From contig JAPQWV010000018.1 of NCBI GenBank assembly GCA_027422505.1, forward strand, positions 18,990,001-19,054,000: DNA of 64,000 nt. The letters run 5' to 3'. This DNA is from Craterostigma plantagineum. Lineage: Eukaryota > Streptophyta > Magnoliopsida > Lamiales > Linderniaceae. The notes under the pieces were generated by a model, which ran no database searches, was not told the DNA's origin, and saw only the letters and a list, made by a program, of their open reading frames with translations. The translations under genes were made by a program, and so were the position numbers. Shown piece after piece: positions 33,732 through 53,731 of this stretch. Position 1 is the first letter of the stretch. Each line of letters opens with the position of its first letter.

Positions 33732-35137
33732 CTATTCTTGCTTTTCGAGTTCTCCCATTCTTTCGATGATCGCCTGCACGTTATCAGTCGATGAAACGAA
33801 ATGTAATACAATCAATTAGATACGAGCATAAAGTATATTTTTAGATCGATGTTTGGTAAAGGTCATATACCTTCTTGCTCGTTTCTTGGAGTTCCCCAGC
33901 AAGTATGAACTCATCCAATATAAGGTATACCTTCAACGCACAAGAGAAAGTTAAGTAACAGTGATGAAATAATCATACATATAATGCAACAGTGCAGCTC
34001 AATAATCCAATTCGTAGGCGGCCCTATTCTAATCTTGTTCGAGTATCAACAGTAGCATATAGGAGATGAGCTCATAGTAGATGAACCTAACACAATGCTT
34101 TTTGGCAATTCACTGACTGGAAACAAGATATCATCGACATCACGATTTTAAGGATGGATTAAATCTCTTGGTTTAACTTTCTATACTGCACCATGGTTTA
34201 CGAATCACGGGCGTTAATTAGTCAAATTTCAAGGGGGTTTTTAAGGTAAACGGCCCTCAAATTTTCAGTTTTTGGCCATAGTTCAGTGAGCAACGAACTC
34301 AGACAATTTCCATGTAAGGTACTCGACAAAAGCTAGAAAGCAAGACAGGCAAAGCAATTATGCATTTCATGTGAAAGTTGGCTTATGTTACGCCTTACGG
34401 TAACTTAAAAGAACAGAAAGGTTTTAAGCCTGATGGAAACATTTCAAACTTCGGAATTCGATCCATGGTAGACACAATCTCTGCTTGTTGTAGAATCTAA
34501 GAAATTTATCAACTTACCTTGTGGAAATTAAATACTAGATCGAGCTCGCACACATTGCTGAAGAAATGATCGAGTATCTCCACGAACAAGTGAATCGACT
34601 CCAAGTACGCCAACTCATTGTCTGTAATGTCCACACAAAGCGAGAAAAACAACCCAGCATATCGCCTGTATATAATCTTATGCGTACGAAACTGCAGATT
34701 CGAGCCGTTAACAAACCGTTCATTATAATCAGTACGCCCAGAAAGAGAGATTAACCAAACCACTGACCTCAACAAAGTTCGTAAATTTAGGATCCCTATT
34801 AACAACCAGCCGATGAACCTGCAATTGCCATGTAACAAGCGAACAGAGCACAAAGCATGTCATTTAAACAGAGGTAAACGCAAAAACGAGCTGAAATTCA
34901 CTTCAGAAACAAGTTCATTTACCTCGTACTCGACCTTATGCTTCTCGGATTCTTCGAGCGGTATGTAATATTTGGCCAGGCGAGTTTTTCCCTGCCTGTT
35001 TTGCAATAATATGAATCGGATCTGCAAATTTCAGACACGAAACATCGATGCAACGGCGAGATTTAAGAAATGTGAAATGCTTCCAAACAAAAATTAGACT
35101 TGACACAAGAGAGAAAGATTAGGGTTTAGCTAACCAT
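33732..35137 (-). CDS. AP2S: AP-2 adaptor complex sigma subunit
   Basis: Small subunit of the plasma-membrane clathrin adaptor AP-2, used in endocytosis. Six exons: 35135-35137, 34923-35021, 34768-34818, 34518-34691, 33871-33930, 33732-33773; joined 429 nt, 142 aa, the normal family length. Exon 1 holds only the ATG, immediately followed by a GTTAGC donor; exon 2 opens with [19 protein letters not shown]. The longin-type fold is complete: [62 protein letters not shown], ending [10 protein letters not shown]. The AP-2 rather than AP-1/AP-3/AP-4 assignment rests on [20 protein letters not shown] and on the C-terminus. Shares a short bidirectional promoter with TRM6. Confidence 0.95.
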
Positions 35138-35473
35138 TTTCGTAGAGATCGATTTGAGCTTTAACCTAAGCGAATCGCCGAGATCGATGAGCTGCGTAGA
35201 TTGGTGAAAGATGTTTTACATAGAAGTCAAAGGTCAAACATTGATGAGAAGCAAAAAGAAAGATATTAAATAACTAAATAAATAAATAAATACATAATTC
35301 TTTATCACACAAAATGGGCCAAAAGGCCCACAACGTTCTGTGAATATTCTTCAAGGGTTTAATGGTTTATCATTATCCTCTTTCCAAATACCTAAAACCC
35401 TTAATCCCCAAATCAATCGGCTCCATCTTCCCTTCAAAGGCTGTTTAGGTGCTATACGATTCATCAGTTTGCA
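35138..35473. promoter_or_regulatory. bidirectional AP2S / TRM6 promoter
   Basis: Only 336 bp lie between the divergent start codons. It contains an inverted pair of site II-type motifs, TGGGCC (35315-35320) and GGCCCA (35325-35330), separated by AAAA, a palindrome suited to driving both directions. Confidence 0.65.
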
Positions 35474-36799
35474 ATGTCAGCCGAAAATTCAGAACGTAAT
35501 TCAACCGTTCCCAATTCTAGAGTCACTTGGGAAGGTTGCAGTGTTTTGCTCGACATCAACGATGGAGATCGGGTGGTTTTCGCTCGCCTTACGTCTGGAT
35601 CGTAAGATTTTGGCTTTTTTTTTATCGTTGTGGAAACTTGTAGAATAACCTTGCAGCTGCATTTGAAAATTGCTCATATTTCTGAACTGTATTGATGAGA
35701 TAAGATTACTTTACTTATGATTAGTATGATTCATGTCAAGACGAGTTATGCATGTATTTGTCTGAACAACCTATTGAAGTGCTTGCTGTTTTTGTTATGC
35801 GTGTAATGAGTGTCGGCAGTTGTGTGTTATATGGTTTTTGAAGGAAAGTAAAGATTGGGGACAAGCAGTGCTCTCTGCAGCCTTTGATTGGGTGCCCGTT
35901 CGGATCGTACTTTCAGCTAGAATTTGGGAAAGAAGGGTCTCTCCTCTCGCGTGTCATTCCATCGTCAGGTTTCCATTTTTAACTTATACTTTGTTCGAAG
36001 ACTACTTTTTTCTTTTCCAGATTATGTGAATTCGAAGCCAATGTATGTAGGTGAAAGTAATGTATTCTTACACATAATACACAATCACATTTTTTGAGCA
36101 TGTTCCGGAGCTAGTAGACTGAAAGAATGATGTCACAATCTCTTTTTTGTCTATGCACTCTGTTGTGAGAACGTTTGGGATAAGCATAACGTTTGTTCAT
36201 AGTGATAATTGTTTTAGGTATGAGAGATACGATCGATGCAATAACATCTGTCCGTGATATTGACTATTGATGTATCCACTGAGTCTGACTAATATTGATA
36301 ACTATGCGCAAACTCTTTCTGCGGTAGGTATGCTCCTTAGAAATCTGATTACTTGAATGTGCAGAATCTTCTGTATCAGCCATTGATAATGGAGACACAA
36401 TAAATGGTGAACATATGGAGCAATGCAGAGATAACCGGGCAATAATTGATAATAATACTGCCCAGAGTCTGACTAATGAAGATATTGATGACATGAAGAG
36501 GTAAATTTTTATGGTACAAACCAATTTAGATTAGTTCAATCTCTCCCATTGTCATAGACGAGCAGTTGCCCAGAGACTTTGGGGCATGTATATGTTGTTG
36601 ATTACAGCTTCCCCCTAGTCAGTGCTTTATTGTGTCATATAGAGTTTTACATAATTAGTTCGTTGCAGAAAAAGGGCAACTGGAGACGAAATAGTTGAGG
36701 CGCTCATCGCAAACAGTGCAACGTACGGCAAGAAAACAGCTTTTTCTCAGGTACCTAACATTTAGAGTATCAATCCAAGCTTGTACACGCACACACACG

Positions 36800-36843
<44 letters not shown>

Positions 36844-38759
36844 GTTTACATATTTATTTACGCATTCTGATCTTTTGTTCTCAGGAGAAGTACCGAATAA
36901 AGAAGCAGAAAAAATATGCACCCAGAGTATTGGTGAGACGCCCATCTTCCCGAAGGTTGGTTAATTGGCTTTACTCGTTTACTATTCGTATGTTAATGTG
37001 TCGAACATCTGATTTATTGTATTTTTCTCGGTATTTTATGTTTGTTTTCTTTACTTTTGACATCTGATTTCTGATTGTCATCTTATCGATGATATATATT
37101 GTTCCTTTCAGCATATGTGAAGCATACTTCAAGAAACATCCTGAAAAAATTGGGTCAGTAGACTAACCTTTATGTGCTTTCTTTTTATATTCTACTCAAT
37201 GGTGTTTCAGTCATCAATTCCTCATCCTAGAAGAATTCGAAATGTGGCTCATTGCTTTGCACTTTGGCGTGATAGGTTTCTGAGAGTGGATACACTGTCT
37301 CTTATACTCTCTCTGGCTAATGTTACTTCAAACTCAGATGTTCTTATAGTGGATATGCTTGATGGTATAATTACTGGTTCTGTAGCAGAGCGATTGGGAG
37401 GTGATGCCAACATTTCCTCCAAATGATCAATTCATTTTATCTTTCATGGGCTTCGGTTAAACCTTGATAAACCAATTCAAAATATTTGCAAAAAACATAT
37501 ACTTAACAAGCAGATCTTTTTATTCTTCCAGGAACTGGTAACGTTTGCAACACATACATTGGAAGCACACCTTATCCTGTTAGCATTGTTCAAATGTTCA
37601 ACTTCAGTGAGGAGACATGCAAAAGGTACTTTTTTTCCTTATGATTGGAGTTTGGTTTGGTGGTGCACATACCTCGATATTAGTTAATTGATTTTCATCG
37701 GAATCAATATTTGTCAGCAGTAAGAACTGAATATTTCTTTTTGTTCTGTTTCACAATTGCCAGGATTGTGCACGCTTCTGTGGCTGAACTCCGTCCCTCT
37801 AGAATTTCAAAAACGCTCTATCAATTTCAAGACACAACAGACACTACATCCCAACTAAATGCATGTATTTTTATTTCTTATTTATATGTGTTTGTATATG
37901 ATTTTGTTTTGTTCCTATAACTAGATTATGAATGTGCAGAAACCAGATCTATCCCCTACATCAGCTATAGACATGGTCAGCATCGGAGAAACCTTTGAAG
38001 GGAATGCAGAAACAAGGAATAGTGTACCCAATTCCCCAAGAACTATGAAAAGTGTAAAGGCTGGTGGTAAGGCCTCATCAGAGACTATCAAGTTCTGGAA
38101 AGAAAATGGATTTTCCAGGTATTTTCAGTTTTGAGCGGATGAGATTAGGGCCAACTTAATACTGCAAATTTGTGATCTTTTATGATTACCAACGAAATAT
38201 TAGTTCTCCAATAATTATATTCAGTTTGATCATTGCTGCTCCTGAGATGGATGCTTGGAGTATTGCTAGAGAAGTTGTACCACTTTTATCATATTCTGCC
38301 CCATTTGTCATCTATCACCAATACCTCCAGGTAAAAATGAACCGCTTCTATTATACAGAGTAGCCATCGAAAAGGATCGACAAAATTGACCATGAAGTAA
38401 TTCATTGAAGCCAATCTCAATTCACAATATATTAAATTCAAATTATACTATTTCTCCATGTCCATCCTCTGTCCTTGTTGCAGCCTCTAGCCTCATGCAT
38501 GCACAATCTCCAAGTCGAGAAGATGGCAATTGGTTTACAAATATCAGAACCTTGGCTGCGCGAATATCAGGTCTTCACTCGATTTTCCAACGCTTGGCTG
38601 TTATTTATCCATTTATCATCCTTTTTTGCTGTGAAACCAATGGGTTGAGTTGCTTCGAAAAATTTGCAGGTTCTTCCCTTGAGAACTCATCCACTTATGC
38701 AGATGAGTTCGTCGGGAGGCTATATTCTGAGTGGCACAAGGATTGCCGAATCCAGTTAA
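35474..38759 (+). CDS. TRM6: tRNA m1A58 methyltransferase non-catalytic subunit TRM6
   Basis: Gcd10/TRM6 subunit that binds tRNA in the TRM6-TRM61 complex making 1-methyladenosine-58. Thirteen exons: 35474-35601, 35844-35968, 36365-36500, 36669-36750, 36885-36955, 37112-37153, 37276-37400, 37532-37625, 37764-37864, 37947-38118, 38225-38330, 38484-38570, 38670-38759; joined 1359 nt, 452 aa. Family blocks: RVTWEGCSVLLDINDGDR near the start, NTAQSLTNEDIDDMKR, GDEIVEALIANSATYGKKT, VDTLSLILSLANV, SDVLIVDMLDGIITG, YIGSTPYPVSI, SAPFVIYHQYLQPLA and the C-terminal LPLRTHPLMQMSSSGGYILSG. As expected for TRM6, no full AdoMet-binding motif is seen. The exon 9/10 junction is the least certain: the acceptor at 37946 keeps frame with the GT at 37865, while the nearer AG at 37939 does not. 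Confidence 0.93.
36787..36839. repeat. compound (AC)n(AT)n microsatellite
   Basis: An AC-rich run (36787-36804) followed by about 17 AT units, inside a TRM6 intron. Confidence 0.9.
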
Positions 38760-39024
38760 ACTTCTCCGACCAAGCTCATCATTTGTCGTGAGGAATTATT
38801 TATTTTATTTCGTCGTAGTAAAAAATTATTGTATTTAATCAGATGTTTCCATATAAGCAATAGAAGATTAGAATTTAGACTTGGATTATCAACCTATTTA
38901 TCCACAGTGATAAAGCTAAAAGTTTTCAATATGAAACCAAAACCTGCGATTAACTGGATCATCATAGGTGATGGATATGTTTATAAAAGAATCCACATTA
39001 CTTAACATCTACCAATTTAACTAT

Positions 39025-40432
39025 CTATAAAAGAGTTTGGACCGATGAAGATGAAGCACGTGCTTTCCTCGACCTTGCGCGCGTAACTCTTACTGCAGCA
39101 ATCTCCATTAGAATGTCTTTAGCTGCTTCTGCGCTGGCCTGAGTGCTTTCATCCGTAGTGCTAACAACCTTATCGACTTGCACGAACCCCTCTTCTTCAC
39201 TAGAACTTGTCGAAGCTTTGCTGTTAGTTTTTGAACTAGTTCCATGCTGTTGTTCCTTTGAGGTTGTTTTGGGGATCTTGGCTGATTTTGAATTGTCTGA
39301 AGGTTCGGCTTCTTCCATGATATAATCAACGTCATCATCATCGTCAGCTTCTTCTTCTGAAGAGTTGTTGCTTGAAGATGGAGAGGTAGGTTGTGGTAGT
39401 GTAGCAGCTTCTGATCTGCTTATCGGCGGCGTAGTTGTTGTTTGCAGCCTATTGGCCTGTTGTTGTGGCTGCAGAAATATCGAATTTCTTTGAGAAATTA
39501 AATGATTCAAACATGACGAGGAATGAGAAATAAACTCTGGAAAGTTGGATGTGATTTATTACCTGGGATGGTTGAGGGGGAGCTGATTGCGAAGCTACGT
39601 ACTGAAGAATTTCGAAGATTCTGCTCTGTCCGTAGGTAGCAGCTTTCAGCCAGTACGAAACCAACATATCGCTAGCTCTCGTCCTAATTTCTAACAAGTT
39701 ACGATCGATTTCTGTCTCGTGCTTCGCCATGTAAGGTTTGAAGAATGAGTCATAAACATATGATGTTCCCTGAAAGAGATGAAGGGATTCATCAAAAACG
39801 TAACTATGATCATGGCTGCATCTTTGTCCCTAAGGTTCCATTTGGTCGGTGGAGATTTTGTGGAAAAAGTTACATACCTTAGTTTTAGGATACCACAAGT
39901 ATATAAAGAAAGCAAGCTTTGCTTCACCATACATCGGAACCCTTCAAGGAAGTTTATAAGAAATGGAAGTTCTTAAGCACACAATTCTCGCAAGATAAGA
40001 AAGTAGCAGAACACAAAACCATTCATTGCAGGAGCTAGTGTGAAATGTTATATACCACCCGACGAAGGTATCTCCGACTCTTTCACAAACTGTTATTACA
40101 GCGACTAATATCCTGGAAATCGAAAGGATGATAATTGATAACAGCAACCACTCTCCAAATATGGTGAAATAATTTGAGAAAAAATGATTTGAAATAATTT
40201 GAAAAAAAATTGAAATATGATACCAATATTGGCACCAAAACCGAAGCTGATCAATTTCGGGCTTATTCATTTCTACTGTTTTATAGCATTCATACGCAGG
40301 GTATGCATAGCCGAAAATCAACCTGTGACGCAGCCAATAAAAGTAAGAAACCTGTAAATTAGTTACAGGGAATGAAAATTTATGGGGATTTGGCACATAC
40401 GAGAGTCCTCGAGTAATAAGAGATCCAATCAT
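39025..40432 (-). CDS. HVA22-like (TB2/DP1, REEP-type) membrane protein
   Basis: Plant relative of yeast Yop1/human REEP, ER-membrane-shaping proteins; HVA22 members are often ABA- or stress-induced. Six exons: 40401-40432, 40224-40322, 40056-40112, 39878-39941, 39563-39769, 39025-39468; joined 903 nt, 300 aa. The TB2/DP1 region is clear: GYAYPAYECYKTVE, IDQLRFWCQYW, ERVGDTFVGWVPMYGEAKLA, FIYLWYPKTKGTSYVYDSFFKPY. The long C-terminal exon is Ser/Glu/Asp-rich and disordered, as in the longer HVA22-i/j subgroup. The second transmembrane hairpin segment is formed across exons 3-4. Confidence 0.93.
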
Positions 40433-41379
40433 TTTCACTCCCTGCCATATACACAATAATAAAACGTCAAAATTACAGTGGAAAACGAAACTAATAAGCA
40501 ATTGCATGTCTAGTTGATAATCATCAGCTTGTAGTGTATCGGCATTAGCATTAATCTTTATATAGTTAAACGCCTAACAACAAGAATATCACAATGAAAT
40601 TGCAATTCGAAGAATTTCAATGTGAGGCCCCGATATATAGCAACGGATAAAGCGAAAAACTACATTATAAACAGTCAAATGAGAAATGCAAGTTGCCTAA
40701 GCCCGAATCATCAAGTTGTTTTCTTACATTATTTGAAGTTGATCGTCACCACTATATCAAATTATATCAGCAGAACGGTCATACTATACTATCATCCTCC
40801 TAGTTCAATGTAACTGCTCAAATTTCAAAATGTGTAATTCAAAAAAAAAAATATCTTAAAAATCGACAAAATTTCAATTTCACAAAATCAAACCATTCGA
40901 AGCTCGTGATAACGAAGAGACTAATCAATAGCTAAAGAGAGGAACACTTTCAAACCTCGCATAACAAAAATAGAGAAGATGAAAAGATGAAATGCAACAA
41001 CACCATTCCCCAAAATAGTTTTCAATGGAAAAAAAAAAAGCTATGGAGATGGATGGAAAGGAATAGGTCGTTAGGCACCTTGAACAAGCAAAAGTACGAA
41101 AATTTTTTGCAACAACGTTCAGACGCCGTAAGGAAACGTGACAAAGACGACGAACCTACGGTGGCCCGCGGCGTATCGCCGGAGGGGTGAAATCAGATTA
41201 TTTTACTTTGAGGAGTCGTTTTGAATTTTAACCTTTTTTTTCATGAATTGGATTTGGTGTATTTGTATATTTATATTTGTTTAATTATGGAAAAAGGGAA
41301 ACACTATTGTGGTGGAAGGTGCACTGTTGTTATCATGGGAATGTGCCCCAAACAGTAGCCGTACGGCATACTTATTGAA
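40433..41379. other. spacer upstream of HVA22-like gene
   Basis: Promoter side of the HVA22-like gene. AT-rich; no coding similarity seen. Confidence 0.4.
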
Positions 41380-41380
41380 G

Positions 41381-41782
41381 TTAGGCAAAATTATAAACTT
41401 AGGTCACTACGTATACATGTTTTCGTTTTTTGGTCACTATGTTTGATAATTGCAAAAGTAGGTCACTAACTTTTCATTTAGAAACAATTTTGGGTCATGT
41501 TTTCAATTTTAGGTCACTAAGAATATATTTCTTCGATTTTGGGTCACTAAGTTTACATTTTTTCAATTTTGGATCACTATGTTTATAACGTTAGTACCTA
41601 ATGAGTGACCAAAAATTGAAAAAAATATAAACTTAGTGACCCAAAATCAAAAACTAAAATTGAAAATATGACCCAAAATTGTTTTTACATGAAAAGTTAG
41701 TGACCTACTTTTGCAATTACCAAACATAGTGACCCAAAAACGAAAACATGTATACTTAGTGACCTAATTTTATAATTTCCCC
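41381..41782. mobile_element. foldback MITE, about 400 bp
   Basis: Two arms of roughly 180-190 bp (about 41381-41570 and 41600-41782) are near-perfect reverse complements with a loop of about 30 bp, so the element could form one long hairpin. Within the arms GGTCACT (or AGTGACC) recurs about every 35-40 bp. The flanks share TTGAAG (41375-41380 and 41783-41788), a possible target duplication. No coding capacity. Superfamily not assigned. Confidence 0.75.
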
Positions 41783-41839
41783 TTGAAGCTATCGCCAATT
41801 GTTTTGTAAGAAATAATGCAAAAGTAATAATAAGTAATA

Positions 41840-42240
41840 TCTAGGGGTCTTTACACATAAATACACATTTACATAAAAATTTCTAATTCAATACCCTATC
41901 AGTATTTTTTATATATATAACTACATAATAGAATAACTTTTTTGCACATAGGTACCCGATCCGTCGCAGGTACGCCATATAACACATTTAGGTACCCTAT
42001 AGCAACGTATTTTGGTACATAATACGTTGACAAAATGATACGTCATAAATAACACACTAAGGTACCATATAGAAATCGTATAGGGTACCGTATAAACGGG
42101 TAACGTGCTACGCAATACACATAAAAAGGTACAACAAGACTGAGAAAATTCGTACAAACAGTAAAACGGATACCTATCTGTAAAAATTTCTGACATAGGT
42201 ACTGATTTGTAAATTTTGTTATTCAATTGAATATTTTTCT
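41840..42240. repeat. GGTACC-rich AT spacer repeat
   Basis: About ten GGTAC-type motifs in both orientations, several extended to AGGTACCNTATA, are spread over about 300 bp. TAAAAATTTCT appears near both ends (41874 and 42182). It may be another degenerate MITE but no clean termini were found. Confidence 0.35.
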
Positions 42241-43488
42241 ATAGATGTCACTAATATCTAATAGTTTGAAAATAAACCTTTTTCTTAACAATGATAGGTG
42301 CCTAGAGTAAACTTGGGATAAAGTAAATGATGAGCAAAGAATATTACTTATCCAACTAAAAAGCACCTAAAAAATCCACCTTTTTTCGAGTTTTTAGTAT
42401 AAAGTTTAACCGTACTTCATATTTAGCTTGTAATAAGGTTCATTGCTTCTCTTTACAAGCTTTAAAATCCCACAATATGTTCACTATTGCAATTAATCAC
42501 ATTAAATATACATTTCTACGTCATTTTTTGTGTGAATAAGATGGCTTTGTATATTGCAACAAGTGGGATTTATGCATACCCTAATAAACGGAATTCATCA
42601 TTCACATGCATAACAATGGATGGATAGTTGTTGATTTGTCACTCTCACATTGCCTAATTATATATGATATATGAAGTAAGCAACAATGCTTCATTACATG
42701 CAAGAATTATTGAGACATGCAATAGAGATCTAGGTCCTTATTTCAAGAACTCTTGTTAGTTTTATATATCATGCATACGTGAGAATCTTATTTTTCGAAA
42801 TTTCATACTAGATGTGTGTGTATATTCGATAAATAACTTCAAACTATTACCTCTATTTTCGGGCCCGTAGTTTATTTCCTACGGCATATTCACATGTTGT
42901 GATGTCCTATTTTTCGCCCCCACATTCCTTCACTCAATGCATTTCCTTTCGTCCGCCTCGAATGAACTAATATAATATAAAACAATTTTTAAAAAATGAT
43001 TTATGAGATTAGTACTGTCAGTGGCACACTTCAATCACACAACTGTGTTAAATCTCTCAAGTGGTCGAAATCGCAATATCTCTGGCATTAGTCAAGGCTT
43101 CGATCCCACTTTGAAATCTTGAATTATTTGTATTTCAATGAGTGACATACGTATAATCCGCATCAGAACAACATTCAAACTGAAGGTATATAGATAGTAA
43201 AATCAATACTTACATGGTATTAAATAAATCAACTCTTTAGGCTGCTTTATGTTCTCATTATCACAGTACTATTCATTTTAGTCCTCCACATCCAGGATTA
43301 TGTTCTGATTAAAATGCTCTCACAATGCTACGCCACACCGAAAATTACAAACAAACAAATCACAAAATCGCAAACCAACACAAGTTTCACAAAAGGAATC
43401 ATCCTCTCATGACAAAATCTAACCATACAAAAATAAATTGCAGGACTAAACGTCAGTAGTTAAAGGAAAAAAAAAACAAGAGTCAAAC
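42241..43488. other. spacer, XRN 3' UTR side
   Basis: AT-rich and without recognisable genes; the last few hundred bases before 43489 are likely XRN 3' UTR. Confidence 0.4.
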
Positions 43489-50830
<7,342 letters not shown>

Positions 50831-52060
50831 TGATTGAGATGAATCGAAATCACGAAACAAATAAGATTTAATTGATTTGGGAATGCAATTCTACCTTTGA
50901 ACAACAAAAGAAACAACGAAAACGTTTGTAAATTCAGAAATGGTGGAGAGGGGACTGAATCTGAATCGAGTGAATTCCCATTAGGGTTGGGGTTTGAGGC
51001 GAACTCTTAATTGGGAATGGGAAATCGTGGGGTTAGTGGGTAACCCGAGGTGAATATACGATAATACCCTTTAGTAATGTACGTAAAAGTCTTGGTGTTT
51101 TTGGGCCACACATGTTTCATTTTCCTTTATTATGGATCCTACCCAATGTTCTTATATAGGCTGGATTAAGAGCCCATCAATTGATGTCTTGTACTCGACG
51201 AATAATTGTGCTATTAATTAAGTGTTAGCTAAAATTAAGCGGTTGAGATAACCTATTTCACTCTTGGTATTCCACTCCGTATTCTAACGAACAAAAATCG
51301 TTACACCTCCCCCCGTCAAGTGTTAAACACCCGTAAACAACATTACACCTATGAATTTCATTACAACAAGTGTTTAAACAAAAAAATACTCATTATTACG
51401 TATTTTTCTATTTTAAATTTGAAGAATAATCAGGGTTAATTAAGAAAAGATTAGCATTACGTTACGTATGAGTTTTGATGTCTTCGTTTGTAATAAAGAC
51501 AACTTTTTTCTGTACAATTATAAAATTCACGTGGCACATCCCTTATATAGTAAAGAGATTAAATACCACGAACGGTTCTTCAAACTCAACCAAGAACTAC
51601 CGCGAAATAAAAGATCTGAAACAACGTACGTAGTTCTTTCTTGAAGAAGATGAATCGTTCATTTTCTTACACGGTCGATCAAAATATTCGGAGTAAAAAT
51701 CTCCTTCGAATTCACTATATACAATCTACGGTTCACAGTCTGTTTTCCATATGCCCTTTGCTTCTAATTTCATTCATACCCACCAACTCCATTTCATCGG
51801 CACAGGATAAAAATATGTTCTTGAAAATCCAATAATAAAAAAAAAAACAGGGCAACTTACGGCTTGTCTATTGCGTGAATCATGGTTGCCGTTTTTTTTA
51901 CTCAGCCAACTTGCCCCTAAAAGTACTTTAGACATTATTTGTCCCTAATATATACGAGTTTTCTCCTTGTCAAATCCCTCGCAGTCTATCTTTTCTGCTA
52001 AGAATGAAACACAGAAAAAAAACCTAATATGGCTATTTCGAAAACCACTTCTCCGACCTA
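50831..52060. other. XRN upstream region and spacer
   Basis: The first 250 bp are the XRN promoter/5' UTR. About 51275-51400 resembles the reverse complement of 52430-52520 (shared AAATCGTT, GTGTTTAAACA and TTACACCTAT-like blocks), so it is a dispersed repeat fragment. A 64-codon ORF at 51641-51835 follows a TATATAG motif near 51545 but has no recognisable features. Confidence 0.4.
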
Positions 52061-52890
52061 GAGATTCTTGTCGAGACTAAGAGACAAAAATCGTCGCCCG
52101 CGACTCACAAACTGCAATTATGGATCGGACAAACTGAATGCATCGACATATCTACACCACTCAAAGACACCGCGTCTGCATCGCCACGGGCCGTAACGGG
52201 CGCCGAGTAATGCGCGCAGGCAGTTCGAAGATCGGGTCGTCCGACCCCACGTTGGAGAACCGACGTTACCAATCCCGATGCATTCGATGTTAAGGCCAGC
52301 TCGATGGGGCTGGAGATCCTCTATTCCAACCGTATTCCACTAGGTACTTCAAATCAACGTTATATTTTTTATGGTCTCGTATTCATCAAAATTATATATT
52401 TTTCATTTGTGTTCAAACACTCGGCGTAATATATTTATAGGTATAATGATATTTACGGTTGTTTAAACACATGGTAGGGGGATATGCAACGATTTTTTTG
52501 AATTGGAATACCTAGTGGAACACAGTTCGAAGTAGAGGATCTCATACAACTCGGTGGGTGGGCTTAAGAAGGGAAGTCAGCGACCTGTAGAGTTCGCGAC
52601 AGACTTCCAAATTCAAGAACTTGTATTGTTTTCGAAGCCTATCAGTATGGTACACTCGCTTCTCCATATCAGGTCAGGAAACTCGATCTGCGCACCCGTG
52701 GAGTGCTCGTCGCCCGTAATCGGGCACGACTCATGCGTAGACGGGTCTTCGAAGGATTTCGATTAATCGGTGTCTTCAGATCGTTCGATCCATAGCTGCA
52801 GTTTCTGTTTCGCCGACGACGATTTTTGTCGCTTGGCCTTGAGGTGAACTTGTCGAGAATGTGGTTTGATATGGTTAGATTATGTTTTTC
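52061..52890. repeat. inverted repeat of unknown origin
   Basis: Left arm about 52061-52355 and right arm about 52505-52890 are diverged reverse complements. Matching blocks include GACAAAAATCGTCG with its complement, CTATGGATCG-type sequence, GAGATCCTCTA, and TTCCACTAGGTA next to the loop. The loop (about 52356-52504) is related to 51275-51400. The arms are GC-richer than surroundings and look like decayed coding sequence, but frames are broken and no protein family was recognised. Confidence 0.55.
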
Positions 52891-53731
52891 TGTTGCATAT
52901 CAGTTTTAGCAAAAGGGAAAGATTGTGAATGACCGTCAAGGAGAAAGTTCTTATATTTTTTGTACAAAAAGGCTTTTGAATTATTCATATGTATTCACTT
53001 ATTTTCTTTTCGTAAGTTGTATCCCATTCCAACTATTGTACGCAATCTTACCATATAACAATCATTCATTTAAATTTGCAAAATCAAATCAAGTATATTC
53101 AGTACACCAAGAACATAGCAAAATGACAAATCATTGCAAAAACCTATGTAAAAAATAAGAATCCTTACAACTTTTTTCGGGCCGACCATCTTGCCCTGAC
53201 CCGTCTTGGACCTGACCCGTCGTCTCATGCTACCACTCACTGATGTGACAAAATAAGAATATGCATCACCTGTTTCGAAATTTATATATTTGGAAAATCA
53301 ATTTAAGCAGATAATGGAAAAAAATACACAAATTTGTGTAAATATGCCGATAATGGTAAAAAGCTCTTTTTTTTGTAAGAAGAATCAGTAAAATTAAAAA
53401 AAAATTATTTTTCATTCGTAGTTAACGACTAGCCGTATAAATCAAGACTTCAATTATTTATCAATAAATTCTAAAAATAAAAAGAATATTAAATCAAACA
53501 GTACATCCAAACACGCCCCAACTAGTCAGATCTCTTCTTTGTAGCAAAAAATAGGACCTATATCATTCATTACTCTCTTCTCTTCACTGTCATTTTTCTC
53601 CTTGCAACTAACGGGGGGAGACAAGCGAGCAATCAAATCCCCAATTTCTACACAGATCTAAGGGACGCCGGCATCTCAGATCGAAAATTGAGGTTCCGAT
53701 TTGGCTCAATTTTGATCAGATCTCTGCAAAA
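52891..53731. other. spacer and alpha-COP promoter/5' UTR
   Basis: AT-rich to about 53520, then a CT-rich leader-like stretch (53560-53730) before the alpha-COP start codon. No other gene seen. Confidence 0.45.

Noticed and set aside
36655..36964. Overlapping ORFs with YIYIYIY runs on both strands
   Set aside because: Translations of an AT microsatellite in a TRM6 intron.
51641..51835. 64-codon ORF behind a TATATAG motif
   Set aside because: No signal peptide, domain or codon signature I can support; spacer ORFs of this length are expected by chance.
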